From Rhyacichthys aspro (lineage: Eukaryota; Chordata; Actinopteri; Gobiiformes; Rhyacichthyidae): 64,000 bases of DNA. Position 1 is the first letter of the stretch. Each line of letters begins with the position of its first letter. Shown here one piece after another: positions 1 to 11,650 of the stretch. Below the pieces are notes generated by a model. It worked only from the letters and a program-made list of their open reading frames with translations. It had not been told where the DNA came from and ran no database searches. The position numbers and the translations under genes are program-made. The stretch lies in the NCBI GenBank assembly GCA_036850595.1, contig CM072170.1, positions 12,306,303 through 12,370,302 of the forward strand, read 5' to 3'.

Positions 1-1342
1 AGTCCTGTCAGGAGAATTGATGGCTTGTACATATAATAAGCATGTTTCTACATATGTAAGTTCAACACATCAAAGACAAAATATTTAATCTTTCATCTTA
101 CATCTGATGGCATTACTTTCTGTTAGAAAACTGGTGTAACTGTAATTGGCTTTTCAATATAACCATGTTCCATGCCAAATAGAACATTTCCACTATTACA
201 CAGGAAGTGGCCAGCAGAGACAGGTCCGTGATGAATGACCCAACATTAGCCTTTATCTTTAGTTTTGGCATGCAGAGCAAAAAGAAATTAGGAATGTTGA
301 TACACTCATATCTGTGGTTCACACGTTTTTGACAAGCCTCAACATGTTCACACAGCCGTTCCCCCGAGACATAACCGGAGGAAAGAGCGAAAGCGAGAGA
401 GTGACAGAGCGGGAGGCAGCAGGAGAAAAGAGGATTTGGGACCGACAGAACAGAGGGAACAGGATTTAAAGGATGAGAAACTAAAGAAAGAGGGGGATTT
501 GGGACCGGGAAGAGGGACAGAGAGGCAGGGGGCTTTCCCACATCAAATAAGAAGAGATAGGCCTAATTGAGGTCTTTGTGCCTCTACAGAGAGGTTTAGG
601 ATGAGATGGTGGAATTTCCAAAATGCCTCCTTTGAAAAAGCCGAGTTCAAAGTTTGTGTTTATTTTACCACAGCAGACAGATTAAAACGCGTGTCTATAC
701 AATGTCTATGGGCTTCCTAAAACAGACTTCAAGGTGGGATTACTTCAAAGAATATTGCAGCTTACAATAAAAATATGTAATTTACTGCATCATTTTTAAA
801 GGTGATACCCAAACTAAGCTGAGTCTTAAATGTTTTGAAGAATATATGAAGTACAGATTCTTTTTCACAACACAAAACGATCATCTGTAGTATCATGTGC
901 AGTTTCAATTTTTTAGAAATCAATAACAGGAACAGTTGCTTTTACAGTCTAGCATTTATAACTGGCATTTGGAACAAGCCATTTCAATAAATGTTAATAT
1001 AGTTAGCATTTATGTTATTGCTCATATTGATTTGAATATTGCTGTTTGAGGCTCTCTTTTTAAATGCAATGTTGTTGAGTTGTGTTGTAGCTGCTTGCAG
1101 GGCAAATGTGGCATTTGGAATCAGAACAGCATGTCTGATCTTATCCATAGACTGAGGTGTTGCACTTTTATCTTTAGGCATATAAGGAAATTTATGAGGT
1201 TTATGCAAGTTTTACATCACTGTGATGATTTGACTACAATTATAGCTGCTATGCAAAGGCTGTTTAACAAGATGTAACAGATGTATGTTCTGAGTCCATG
1301 TACCATATGAGTGTTAATATTAAGTCATGCTTTCTCTTGTAG
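1..1342 (+). other. bmp2: 3' part of the bmp2 intron upstream of the last coding exon
   Basis: No open frame here resembles the BMP2 signal peptide or the amino-terminal half of the prodomain, so the first coding exon must lie before the window. The stretch ends in a pyrimidine-rich tract and AG at 1341-1342, which is the splice acceptor of the last coding exon. About 350-540 is purine-rich and holds a short imperfect repeat of the word GGATTTGGGACCG (near 433 and 495). No RNA gene or further exon is visible. Confidence 0.75.
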
Positions 1343-2235
1343 AGTCTATGGAGGCCTTGGCCAGCTTGAAAGGCAAAACAACCCAGCAGTTTTACTTCAA
1401 CCTCACTTCGATCCCTGATGGAGAGCTCATCACATCAGCAGAGCTACGCATCTACAGGGACCAGGTTCTGGGAGCAGAAACCTCCAACAGCAACAACAGC
1501 ACTAGCTACAGTACACCCACTGGTGGCCTCCATCGTATTAACATTTATGAGCTATTTGGACTTCCTGCTTCTCATGGCAGGGAGCCGCTGGCCCGACTGC
1601 TGGACACTCGGCTTGTGCGGGACTCTTTGAGCCGCTGGGAGAGCTTTGACGTCAGCCCTGCTGTATCTCAGTGGACCTCTGGGAAAAGCCACAACCACGG
1701 CTTTATGGTAGAGGTGCTCCATCCTGAGGAGGGGGAGCATTTACAGAAACGTAGTAGGCATGTCAGGGTGAGCCGGTCCCTGCACCAGGACCAGGACTCA
1801 TGGCCTCAGGCACGGCCACTGCTTGTGACATATGGTCACGATGGTCGCGGGGACGCAGTACTTCACACAAGGGAGAAGCGCCAGGCAGCACTCCGCAAAC
1901 AACGCAGGAAACACCAGCACAAGGCCAGCTGCAGGAGGCACGACCTGTACGTGGACTTTAGTGATGTGGGCTGGAATGAGTGGATAGTGGCACCTCCTGG
2001 TTATCATGCCTTTTACTGCCAGGGGGAATGTCCGTTCCCCTTAGCAGACCACCTTAATTCTACCAATCATGCCATAGTGCAGACGCTGGTCAACTCAGTC
2101 AATTCAAACATCCCCAGAGCATGTTGTGTCCCCACTGACCTCAGCCCCATCTCCCTGCTCTACCTGGATGAATATGAGAAGGTCATCCTGAAAAACTACC
2201 AGGACATGGTGGTGGAGGGATGTGGCTGCCGGTGA
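1343..2235 (+). CDS. bmp2: Bone morphogenetic protein 2, last coding exon (partial gene)
   Basis: A secreted TGF-beta superfamily ligand that signals through BMP type I/II receptors to SMAD1/5/8 (family knowledge). The exon begins after AG at 1341-1342 in the middle of a Glu codon and supplies the last ~296 residues: the rest of the prodomain, then the mature growth factor. Prodomain landmarks are an FNLTSIP motif, LLDTRLV and RWESFDV. An upstream RVSR matches the secondary furin site of BMP2/4. The main furin site REKR is at 1870-1881, so the mature chain is 1882-2232 (117 residues). It has a basic, heparin-binding-like amino terminus (RKQRRKHQHK), the seven cystine-knot cysteines, the N-glycosylation site NST and the ending VEGCGCR. 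BMP4 is the close alternative by sequence, but the neighbours fermt1, trmt6, chgb and gpcpd1 fit BMP2. I cannot decide between the teleost copies a and b. Confidence 0.93.
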
Positions 2236-2570
2236 GACAATGACTACAGAGTGGGCCTCTGAAAAAGACATTAGAGGTTATTATGGACACCCAGTTTCCC
2301 AATGAAGACATTTATTTATAAAAAAAAACTACACAGAGCTATCAAAGAAGAAAAAACTATATATGAATATATTTATGTCTACATAAAGTTGGGAAAAATA
2401 AATATTTTAATCAGAGGAATATTCGTTTACTGGTTTTGAAAATGTATTTCAGATGTACATTTTGAAATGGGTGCAATACCACATGAAGTATATTTCTCAG
2501 ATTTTTATTTTGTATTTATTTCTATTATAACCACTTAATTTGTAAATAAATAATGTGTATTTATCATAAG
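2236..2570 (+). other. bmp2: bmp2 3' untranslated region with two poly(A) signals
   Basis: Very AT-rich sequence follows the stop codon, with several ATTTA pentamers such as those near 2310 and 2371. AATAAA hexamers lie at 2397-2402 and 2545-2550, so a short and a longer 3' end are possible. AU-rich post-transcriptional control is known for vertebrate BMP2 messages. That it applies here is inferred only from the composition. Confidence 0.6.
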
Positions 2571-5500
2571 ATGCCTTCACTCCAACTTTAGTGTTTGTTT
2601 TTTTTAGTAAGGCCCAATGCTGTTCAGTCAAGAGTCACTGTGAGTGGCATTGGCAAGAAAAAACAAAGTTTCAAGTTCTCACAGAAATTAGCAGCAAAAA
2701 TAATATACATGGCATAAGGCTCAGTTTTCTAAGACTGATTGTAAACCAAGCATTACTTTTGGTAAATGTAACTAAAAACCAACAACAATACAAGTGAGGA
2801 GAGAGAAGTGACAGGTTGGGGTCAAGGTGCCACTGCTGTAATGAACTGCAGGAGGGTGTAGGGTCACTGGATGGGAGACAAGTTACAAGCTCGCAAATGT
2901 GATCATCTCCTGTGGGAGCTTTAGAAAAACACCACAGCATGTTTTCATGCATTACATGTCACTGCAAAGATCCATGGGAATGCTAGCCTCAATGTTTTTC
3001 TGTTTCTTACCAATATTAAGAAATGCAAAGGAAAATCTGCTTGTTATTGTTTTGAACATGCTTCTGAGAAAAGCAGGACAGGTTTATTTATAGATATTTG
3101 AGACAGACCAACAGGCCTGCAGCAAGAAAAAAAACTCAACTGGCACTTTAATTAAAGAAGACAAACAAACACACACCTGCACCTGTCTACATACTGCACA
3201 TGCTCCAACAGATTCACTTGACTTTAGAGTTTGGCTGCCTTTCTTTGTCATCTCTGAGGCTCTGATTTGTTTCACCTACAGTGTTTTACAAAATAAAATA
3301 ATAAATAGGTGACATTGAACCAAAACTTAAATGACTCCATAAACCAACACCAAAAAAATAATTTCCGAACAAAGTGTTTTATTCACTTGGACAGCAAGGT
3401 GATAGACTGGGAATAACAAAGCAGGTCAAAACAGGTCAAAACAGGTCGCTACAATACGACATGTAGGAGGCACCGACACCTGAGTCAATATAATCATCAG
3501 TTGTTTTCAGGGAAACATTGAATGTACGTGAAGTAAAGTCACTATCTGAGAACGCACATAAACAACAGCCGCAACAGCACATCAGATTTAGAGAGCAGGA
3601 GAGGAAAAGGAAAGAGAGTTCAGTCGTGGACGTTTTACTGACTGAGTTTTGCTGTGTTTGCATTAGAAAGGGTTTGGAGGGATCACAAGGCAGCTCAAAA
3701 TGCTCTAAATAGAATGTTTTTTTTATGTGAGTGCACATTGGGACCAAGGAATGTTGGTTTTCAATCTCAGACACATGCATACGCTTGCATGGAAAACCAA
3801 TGTGGTTGTTTTTTAAATCATCTATTCAAAGGTTTCCTGGTGGGCTTTTTCTCTTCAAAAACAAATGCATTGAACAAAGATATGCTTGTTACTCATATAG
3901 GAAATGTAAATCAAAACATGAACAAGCCATGAGACTTCATTCATGAGCTGTAAAAACACTCAAATGTATTTTTTTCTTGTGTTTCAGATCATTTCTGTTT
4001 ACACATTCTTATCCTCCAAACATACACAACACACATCTATTCCAATCGCTGCAACTTTTCAATTATTACATCCAGTCGACAAGCTTGCACAACTGAACAC
4101 ATGCACCCACTGCCCCTGGACTATTACATTTTAGTTTCAATCTTCTGCATGTGCCATTTTATTCTACCTTGCATCTCCACCCCCTTGTTCCCATCTGGTG
4201 TTGATTTCTCCTGTGGACCTCGCCACCATAAGCCGACACATGGCTGTACATACCTCTGCAGTAGCTGCACTGCTTTAATGAACTTCAGCCGGAAGTCAGT
4301 CTGCTGGCACACTTAATGACATTTGATAAAATCAACATTAAAACACCAAAAACTTTCAGGGGTAACACAAGAAGCGGGATGGGGGAATTTTGTGTTAAAT
4401 GTGTTGGATTTAGTGGCTTGCCTTCTAGTTCAAGTCCATAAACCTTTCATTGGTTTGGGTAGAAATACGGCTCTGGGGTAGGTGACACATGGGTAAGCAT
4501 TTCCCTTCAGCACCCCATGTTGCCTAAACTGGTTTCTAGTTGATGTGATTTAGCTGCTGTTGCCTGGTGTTTTTAGGGCTTTCCATTCTGGAGGTGCACT
4601 TGTATCAGACAGCTCCTCTGGGATCGCTGCTAAACTCCTCACTAAGAACAGAGGTCAAGGGTTGAAGTAATATGGACCTATTATCTCCACCATTACTGAC
4701 TGACTTTAAAGCTCATCATGTCATCATGACCTGCTCAAGATGTGGTCAGCCACTGGATAGGAAATTGAAAAAAGGATTTGTTAAGCATGTATAACATATG
4801 AACAATAAAACCATGTAGCAAAAATCAAAAAACCTAAACTTGAGACCAGAAATTGTTCCATGTTTGTGACTGCGTACGTCTTGATTTAGTTTCAAAAGCA
4901 AGAAATGTTTTCTTGGCAACATCTTCTTCACCTGCTACACAGACCTCTGCAAAGTCACTCTCCTAAAACAGATTTTCCTTTTCCTTCTCCATGAACATCT
5001 GGTAAATGAGTTAAAGGTGTCCTTCACTGTCCTTGTTTATGAACAAACACACAACAGAGCAGCCACACAACTGAAGAGCAAAACACTGGAAGCAGGGTCC
5101 TACTAGCGTGGCAGAGCTCACTCATTTTGTTTGGTTTGCAGTAAACCACACTAAAACTATCTGCAGCAGCAAACAATTAAAACTTGAGAGAACCATTCCA
5201 GATTTCTGGCTGTACCAGAATTGAAAAAGATCTTGTGTACTTTATAGATACAGAGACTGGATATAGCAGATCTGGCTGGCCCATGGCCAACATAGGACAT
5301 TCGGAAATGTAAATTGGCAAAGAGTTGGGAAACGTTCTTCTTTATGTTCTTTACACACATTAATTTTAGAGGTAGTGCACATGGTGTTTTTATATTCCAA
5401 GAACAGCCAGCAAAATGACGTCCAGCATAGCTAAGACTATGGCATCTGCGCTGCAGCTCTGAACACATCAAACAACCAGGCGTCCACAGATTCAGAAGCA

Positions 5501-7036
5501 AAGCAAATATGGAAATGACTTTTCCAGAGTGACTGCATGGATGATAGTTATTTTATATACAATCCGAGCCTAGTCCACCTCAAGTGTATGTGCCATATGT
5601 GTTTGCATGTGACACATTCTGTCAGTACATGTCCATTACAGCCTGTGAAAATTAGAGGAACACTAATAAAATAGTTTTAAGCCTGTTCCAGAAATATTAC
5701 TGTAATAGCTAATCCTCCATGCAATCACATAAAGCTGGCCTCAGATGACATGCTGAAGTAATTACCTCTGGATGGGACTAAAACACTGGGACAACAATGT
5801 ACTGTAGCACAATGTTCGCAACTTAATAGTCTTGTGGTTACAAAACAAAGTTGAACCCTACCACAGGTGGCGTTCGTCATTAATAATGTGATTGGGATAA
5901 GCATCCAAAGACTTTTTTTTTTAAAAAAACTGCCTTCTGTCTAATTGCTGTGACTTTAAAAGGAAAATACACATAAGATTGGGACATCCTGTACATGAAC
6001 TTTCTAATGTGGCATTTTGTAATCAAATTATGACATTAGGATGTCTACCTGTGTGCATGGACATGTTTTCACAAAGGGCACAGGAAGGCATTACATATGG
6101 GTCACATATGGACTTCTAAAACAGACCAGAGGATAGATTTCCCTCTAGACACTGATCTAAGGTCAGTGTCGTGTTTATTCCTCTGATGGTTACAGTACGG
6201 TTTGGGGGGAAGGGTGAGTCCCACTGATCCTGGAATATTGCTGAAGGGCGTCTCCTACACCCCAAGCTTGAAAGGGGTATTGTGGTTACGGGAGCGGTCT
6301 CCATCTTTGTAGCAGGAAGTGAAGACATCAATCAGAAAGAGCTACATGACATCCCTCTGCCTGCCAGCTAAATAAATGTCAATCTTAGAAACATTAAATC
6401 TATTTCATTACCATGACTGCAATAATAATGTGCTAATGCAACAGATAGGAATTTAAAGAGTTCCATATCGCTTAGTTCATGCATTTTCCCTAAACATGTA
6501 CAACCCTACATGAATATGTAGGCTGCCTCATTGTACAAGTTGATCTTATCTGACCTTTGAATTTTAGCCAGCAGATGGCAACAATCCATCCTCAATACTG
6601 ACTCGCTGGTAGCACAAAGCCTCATATCTTCAAGTCATGTTTCTGTCTGCAGCCAACAGCACATATAACACAACAAACATACAATTTTGTAAGTGTACAG
6701 TGCCTTTTATAAGGATTACTAAAATGTTACACTAGAGTCAATCTCATGAGTGTCACCTTGAGAAGTCTACATCCAGCCTACTGAGCATTAGATGAGACTC
6801 TGCTATAATAGCAGAAAGGCCTTACTTGGTGGTCTATGAGAACAAGCTGGTGCTGAACCTCTTGTACTTACAGCTTACAGATTACCAGGAGGCTGCTTCC
6901 AGATGCAGAGCACCAAAGGAAACAGGCTCTCTTTTCCTGGGTGGTATGGAGTCAATCTATTACCCACACTTTTCTCATTATCGTAATAAACTTTGTATAA
7001 ACCAATGGACATTGTCAAGCACATGAGCAACGGCTT
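2571..7036. other. Intergenic DNA downstream of bmp2
   Basis: Open frames here are short and their translations resemble no known family. No tRNA or rRNA is apparent. A CTCF-like motif at 6568-6581 is listed separately. The segment is a plausible home for bmp2 cis-regulation because no gene lies before fermt1, but no specific enhancer can be demonstrated from sequence alone. Confidence 0.6.
6568..6581 (+). promoter_or_regulatory. CTCF-like binding motif
   Basis: The 14-mer CCAGCAGATGGCAA agrees with the core vertebrate CTCF consensus CCASYAGRKGGCRS at 13 of 14 positions, reading on the plus strand. It lies 4.3 kb past bmp2. A match of this strength is suggestive but can also occur by chance in 64 kb. 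Confidence 0.35.
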
Positions 7037-7039
7037 CGT

Positions 7040-7160
7040 CCATCAATCCATCAATCCATCAATCCATCAATCTATCAATCTATCACTCCATCTATCCATC
7101 TATCCATCAATCCATCAATCCATCTATCCATCCATTTATCTATATATTCATATATCCACT
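7040..7160. repeat. Tetranucleotide microsatellite (ATCC/ATCA/ATCT)n
   Basis: About 120 bp of tandem ATCC, ATCA and ATCT tetranucleotides, which decay into an AT-rich edge. Because the period is four, a 12-bp frame repeat keeps both strands open, so the short frames read here are artefacts. Confidence 0.9.
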
Positions 7161-10132
7161 CATCAAATACAACCGAGATGTTTAGGCTTAATATATGACA
7201 AATTGCATAAAATGTATGCTTCCAATTGATAAGGTCAACTAGCAGGTTTGTACGTCTACAGTAGTCCATGTAGAAAAAATGTTCTGTGCCTATCTGTAAT
7301 TCAGAGACTATCCAACTGATAACACACAGATGAACAAGGTATGCTTATGTAAAAAGAAGGCTCACAACTAGAAAATCTCAGCCAGACGCAGTAACAAGGT
7401 GTCCGTCGCACCTCTTTAGCCGGTCTCCCACAGTCTGTCACTGGCCCGGCAAAGTCTGCCTCACTAAGCTTCCTGTGACTCACTTCCTGTCCCAGCCCTG
7501 CACCTGCACTCCCCTGGGTGATGTCATGGCAGGTTTTCCTTTCAGTCGCACAAGAGAGCACACTCCCGTCTGGTGTAATGTGTGTGCATCCATCAGCGTG
7601 CCTGGCTCACACACATCAGCCAGCGGGCCTGTGGTGAGCGTGGCCCTTCACATCTTCAGAGATGACCTTTTCTACGCAGCAACGGCTTTGCGAAACAGGA
7701 AAAGTACATCAAACAGACAGGGTTGGAACAGGGAAAAAATGGACAGGACACAGGCTCCATGTTGACTGTTGATCCTTGTTCTCTTTCATACAAATAAAAT
7801 ACTGTTTGCGTTTGTCGCATTCATTTTTCTGTTTAACTTAATTGATTTGTGGTCCAGAGGTCCTTTCTACACTGGGGACTGCAGTAAAAAATGATAGATT
7901 AAGGGGAAAACATTATTATATATTATAATCTATGTGAATGAGTGAGTCCTTTTTCCTCTGCGATTTTTTTTTCACCCTTTTCACTCATTTCGGGTGTATA
8001 TGTGAATGTGCAGGAAATGCCTTAAGCCTCCCGTCAGCACAGAAGAAGCCTATTAGAGGTTATAGGTTACATGAAGAAGGAGCAGGCCTATATCAAATCC
8101 ATTCCTTTTGTAGAAATGTAATGGACCTCTTGCTAGTTCTGCTCCTCTTTATGGACTGTTATGGATCATTAGTTCTTCCTAGTTGGCTGTTGACAGCATT
8201 TACTGCTATAATGGTCGTCTGTGGGAAACTCAGTGGTCTGTCCTCCAGTTTGGTGTGTGCTGAGTGAGTCACATCCACATTTGATGCTGATAGATGGAAC
8301 TAAAAGGGGGGCCATTGCGAGGATTATTGGGAACAATATTGGGAACACTTTACTGTCTCTAGTTCTGGACAGACAGTAGTGTTGCACTATCATGAAGGTC
8401 CTCAGCTGAAACTCCGACAAAGATAGAGTATAAAAATTTCTTTCCTTCATTAGTATAGCCAGTATTTGTGCGGCCACAGTTTACCAACATCCAGAAGTTG
8501 ACATTGGACTGAATCTCCATAGTGTCACTGTGCAAACAGTGGGCGTTCTGTTGACTAGGACATAAAATAGTGCTGTTGGGTTTTGGGTTTCCAGAGCGGG
8601 ATCAGGGCTGCAGTATATTGAGTCCATGTGGGGAGTGCGTTTTTAATCTGAGCCTTACCCACAGTCCTTCCTGTTTCTAATTTGGCGCTGCAGCGGTTTT
8701 GTCCTGAGGCCAAAAGCCTCTCTTCCACAGAGTGTCTATTTCCTCTGAAGTGAATAGTAGCAGGTGTGCTGGCTCGGGATTCTTGGAGAAGTCTGCTTAT
8801 GAATGGCCCACATCCCTCTTTTCTCTCGCGTGATGTTTTTTTTCTTTCTTTTTCCTGTTTCATTCTTATTTTTTATTTGTCACACATTCTTTTTGTCATA
8901 GAACTCTTTCTTTACTGTTATGTCTTCACTACTTGGTGGTCACCTCATTGTCTCTTTTGGTTATCTCTTTGGTTTTCTTTCTTCTTGCTTTTTATAGATG
9001 GAGGTGTAGTACTTTGATAACCCATAAAACCACAGCATGATCTGATGAAAACCATAAAAGGCATGACCAAGTGCAAGGGCAGTACAATCAGATAATAACC
9101 CTGCCAGACACGTTGTAACAAGATAAATCTCTTTAAAATATAAATAAAACTCAACCCATCAAATTGGCTGTGAATATGGTTTGGTGTTTTTCTTTGTTGT
9201 GACAAACAGCACAATAAATCCATTACCCTTCCTTTGATGGCTAGCTTGAACAAATGTATTTGTATAACGTGTGAGTATGAAGCAATCATCTAAATGCAGA
9301 TGCAGATCTGCTGAGGAGAGACTCACGCCACTCTGATCACCAAGAGCTCATCCACTCTGTGAGCAGAGGAGACATGCTGTCACACTGCTTCAAACAACCA
9401 CTACAATTGGAATTAACCCCTGGTGACCTTTGCATCTCCTCCCCTTTTCACCGAATCACACAGCCAAATGAGCAAGGCTCACTAAAGAGTGAGGCCTTTG
9501 CTATAAGGCAAATAAATCCTATGAGGGCAAAGTCATATTTCCACTTATCTCAGAGGAAAACAAGCCAAAGAAAGTCGTGTTGGTTGCCATTGATTTGTTA
9601 CTTTACACAGGGTGATATACATCTCCAAAACCATAGGGAAATGAGTCTAACCAAAGGGCTGTTTGACTGAAATACACAGGCTTAATGATGTTTGTGTTTA
9701 TTGAATTTTGCTTTTATATTATTTGCTAAAGTAGAATTTGATGTGATAGTTATGAGAAGATGTTGTATATCATTTTCCCAGAGGCAGAGAAGCTGATGTG
9801 AACCTAGGAGTTTCTTGAAATTAGATTACTCCATGTGTAAGCACATTAAAGAACCTGCTTTTAACCACAAGTAACAATGGGAGTTCTATGGCCTCTGTTC
9901 AGGCTTCAGTCCCCCTTCAGTAATTTTGATTATCTGCCAAAGTCAACCACGGGCATTTACGTTTCCAGCCACACTGTTTCCGGCATCTGCACACGCTTGT
10001 GTTTACACAGGATGTTCAAACTTGATGCAGATTAAACAAATCCAATTTGGAGGCAGAGTTCAATCACCTTCTTTATTTCATCTTTAAGCAGATGAAGCTG
10101 GGGGCCTGGTCACCATCACTCTTTCCAAGAAG
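7161..10132. other. Intergenic DNA, no gene seen
   Basis: Only short unrecognisable frames. 8830-9000 is a T-rich, low-complexity stretch. I see no conserved coding signature, RNA gene or clear transposon end. Confidence 0.55.
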
Positions 10133-10201
10133 ATTGGGAGGGAGGGAGAGAGTGAGAGAGGGAGGGAGGGAGGGAGGGAGGGAGGGAAGGAGAGAGAGGG
10201 A
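10133..10201. repeat. (GGGA)n purine tract
   Basis: A nearly uninterrupted GGGA/GAGA run on the plus strand, about 65 bp long. Its pure purine strand is able in principle to form triplex structures. It is an ordinary microsatellite and lies far from any exon. Confidence 0.9.
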
Positions 10202-10975
10202 ACAATCTGTCTGAATAAGTTCAGAAAACATGTTTTAAAAGATTTATTCATTAATTCTGAGATAGATGTCATCCACCCGTTCCCACAGGATTGCCTGGGG
10301 TTGCATTTGCTGTGCATGTGTACATGATGGTTTTTATTTCCAGCTCAAGTGTAGTCGCCCTTCTAGGGACAAGTTCAGGTTCAAGTAATTTGATTCATTC
10401 ATAAGGGACTTCAGTTGTGTAGCAGAATGAACACTGAAATTTAGTAGTTGTTTTTGTTCCTCCATCAGATAATCAACAATTACTTAAAAAAACAGAGCAC
10501 AGGTCAGTCGGTGTTTATGCCTCTTTCTCATATGAGTGCATACTGCCAACAATCTAAGCATGACTTAGGGCAGTTTACAGACGAGCTGGCTGAGTCCTCT
10601 GTATCAGACAGCAACAGCTTTATGGTTCCAGGATTGGGATGGGAAATGTTACAGAAAGCTGTTTAGTGTCTGACCTTTTCACAAGTACAAAGAGACCTTC
10701 TTTGTGTCCATTAGAGCAGTCATTTGTTCGACAGGACTTTTAATTGCTGCTCACTTCAGATAAAGCCCTGAGTTTGGCTGGTGTTTTTGCTCTCACCTGC
10801 ATCCTCTTTTGCACTGGGGAGGGGTTTGACCTTCTTTGGCACCTGTTTGGCTAGCATCCGGTTCATCTGCTGCTGGTCAGTGCAGACATCCCAAGCAACT
10901 ACATTCTGGATGGCCTGCTCTCTGCCTAATTGTATCACATTCTACCGGCTTTGTCCTAGCACTCCCTGACTGGCT

Positions 10976-11650
10976 AAAGGTTGCCAAAATCTCATCCGCC
11001 ACATCAGAGGGGCCCTATTAACCCCTGACCCCTGCTTGGTGTGTGTGGACAAGGTCGTTCCTCACACCCAACGTTGGGCCCATTAACACGTCGCCCCACA
11101 GCAGAAAAACTATTTTGACGGGCAGTAATTGGCGCTAAGTGATGCTGGACAAAGGCCCCCTCTGTGCTGCCCACTGGACTGAATGGAACTGACCACTCTT
11201 GAAGCTTCACGCTTGACATTTCCTTTCGGAGACCAATGTGAGAGAAGAAGAACTGGGGAAGCCCCTTCCTGTACGGTCACCTTTTCCATATCTCCCTCCC
11301 ATCAGCCCCTATTTGCTATGGCACTCCTTTGAAAATGTGAGATAATGAGGGTCTAGCGGGGAAGGCTGTATGGCCTTAGCAGGATTGCATGGTGTAGATC
11401 TGTGGAGGCTGATTAATCCAGTGACGGGCCATTCCTTTCAGAGCCAGCCTAATTAGTTTATGTTAGCTACAGAAGGTCAAGGGACGTGTTTGACTGAGGC
11501 CTTTTCTTTAAATGCCACAATGGTGTGATGATCGCAGATGCAGGTGCAGCAATCGGCTGCTTTGATTCTGCTGAGCTGCTTTAGCTGTTGTTTCTACGGT
11601 TGGGCTACAAACTGCAAAATGAGACAATGAGGTCTTTTAGTGTGGATCAC
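10976..11650. promoter_or_regulatory. Candidate conserved non-coding block (putative bmp2 or fermt1 enhancer)
   Basis: Compared with its AT-rich surroundings this block is GC-balanced and of high complexity. It contains homeodomain-type cores (TAATTGG near 11127, TAATTAG near 11450), SOX-like ACAAAG (near 11149) and TTTGAT TCF-like words. It has no extended coding frame. That it is an enhancer is inference from composition and from its place in the bmp2 flank. A multi-fish alignment would decide. Confidence 0.3.

Noticed and set aside
1327..1342. ATG at 1327 as the start of the BMP frame
   Set aside because: The first five codons lie in the intron tail (TTTCTCTTGTAG); the splice acceptor at 1341-1342 and the family structure show this is an internal exon.
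5866..5880. CCACAGGTGGCG as a CTCF site
   Set aside because: The core fits only if one base is missing, so it was not listed.
6993..7269. Frames rich in Ser-Ile-His or Trp-Ile-Asp
   Set aside because: Translation of the ATCC/ATCA microsatellite.
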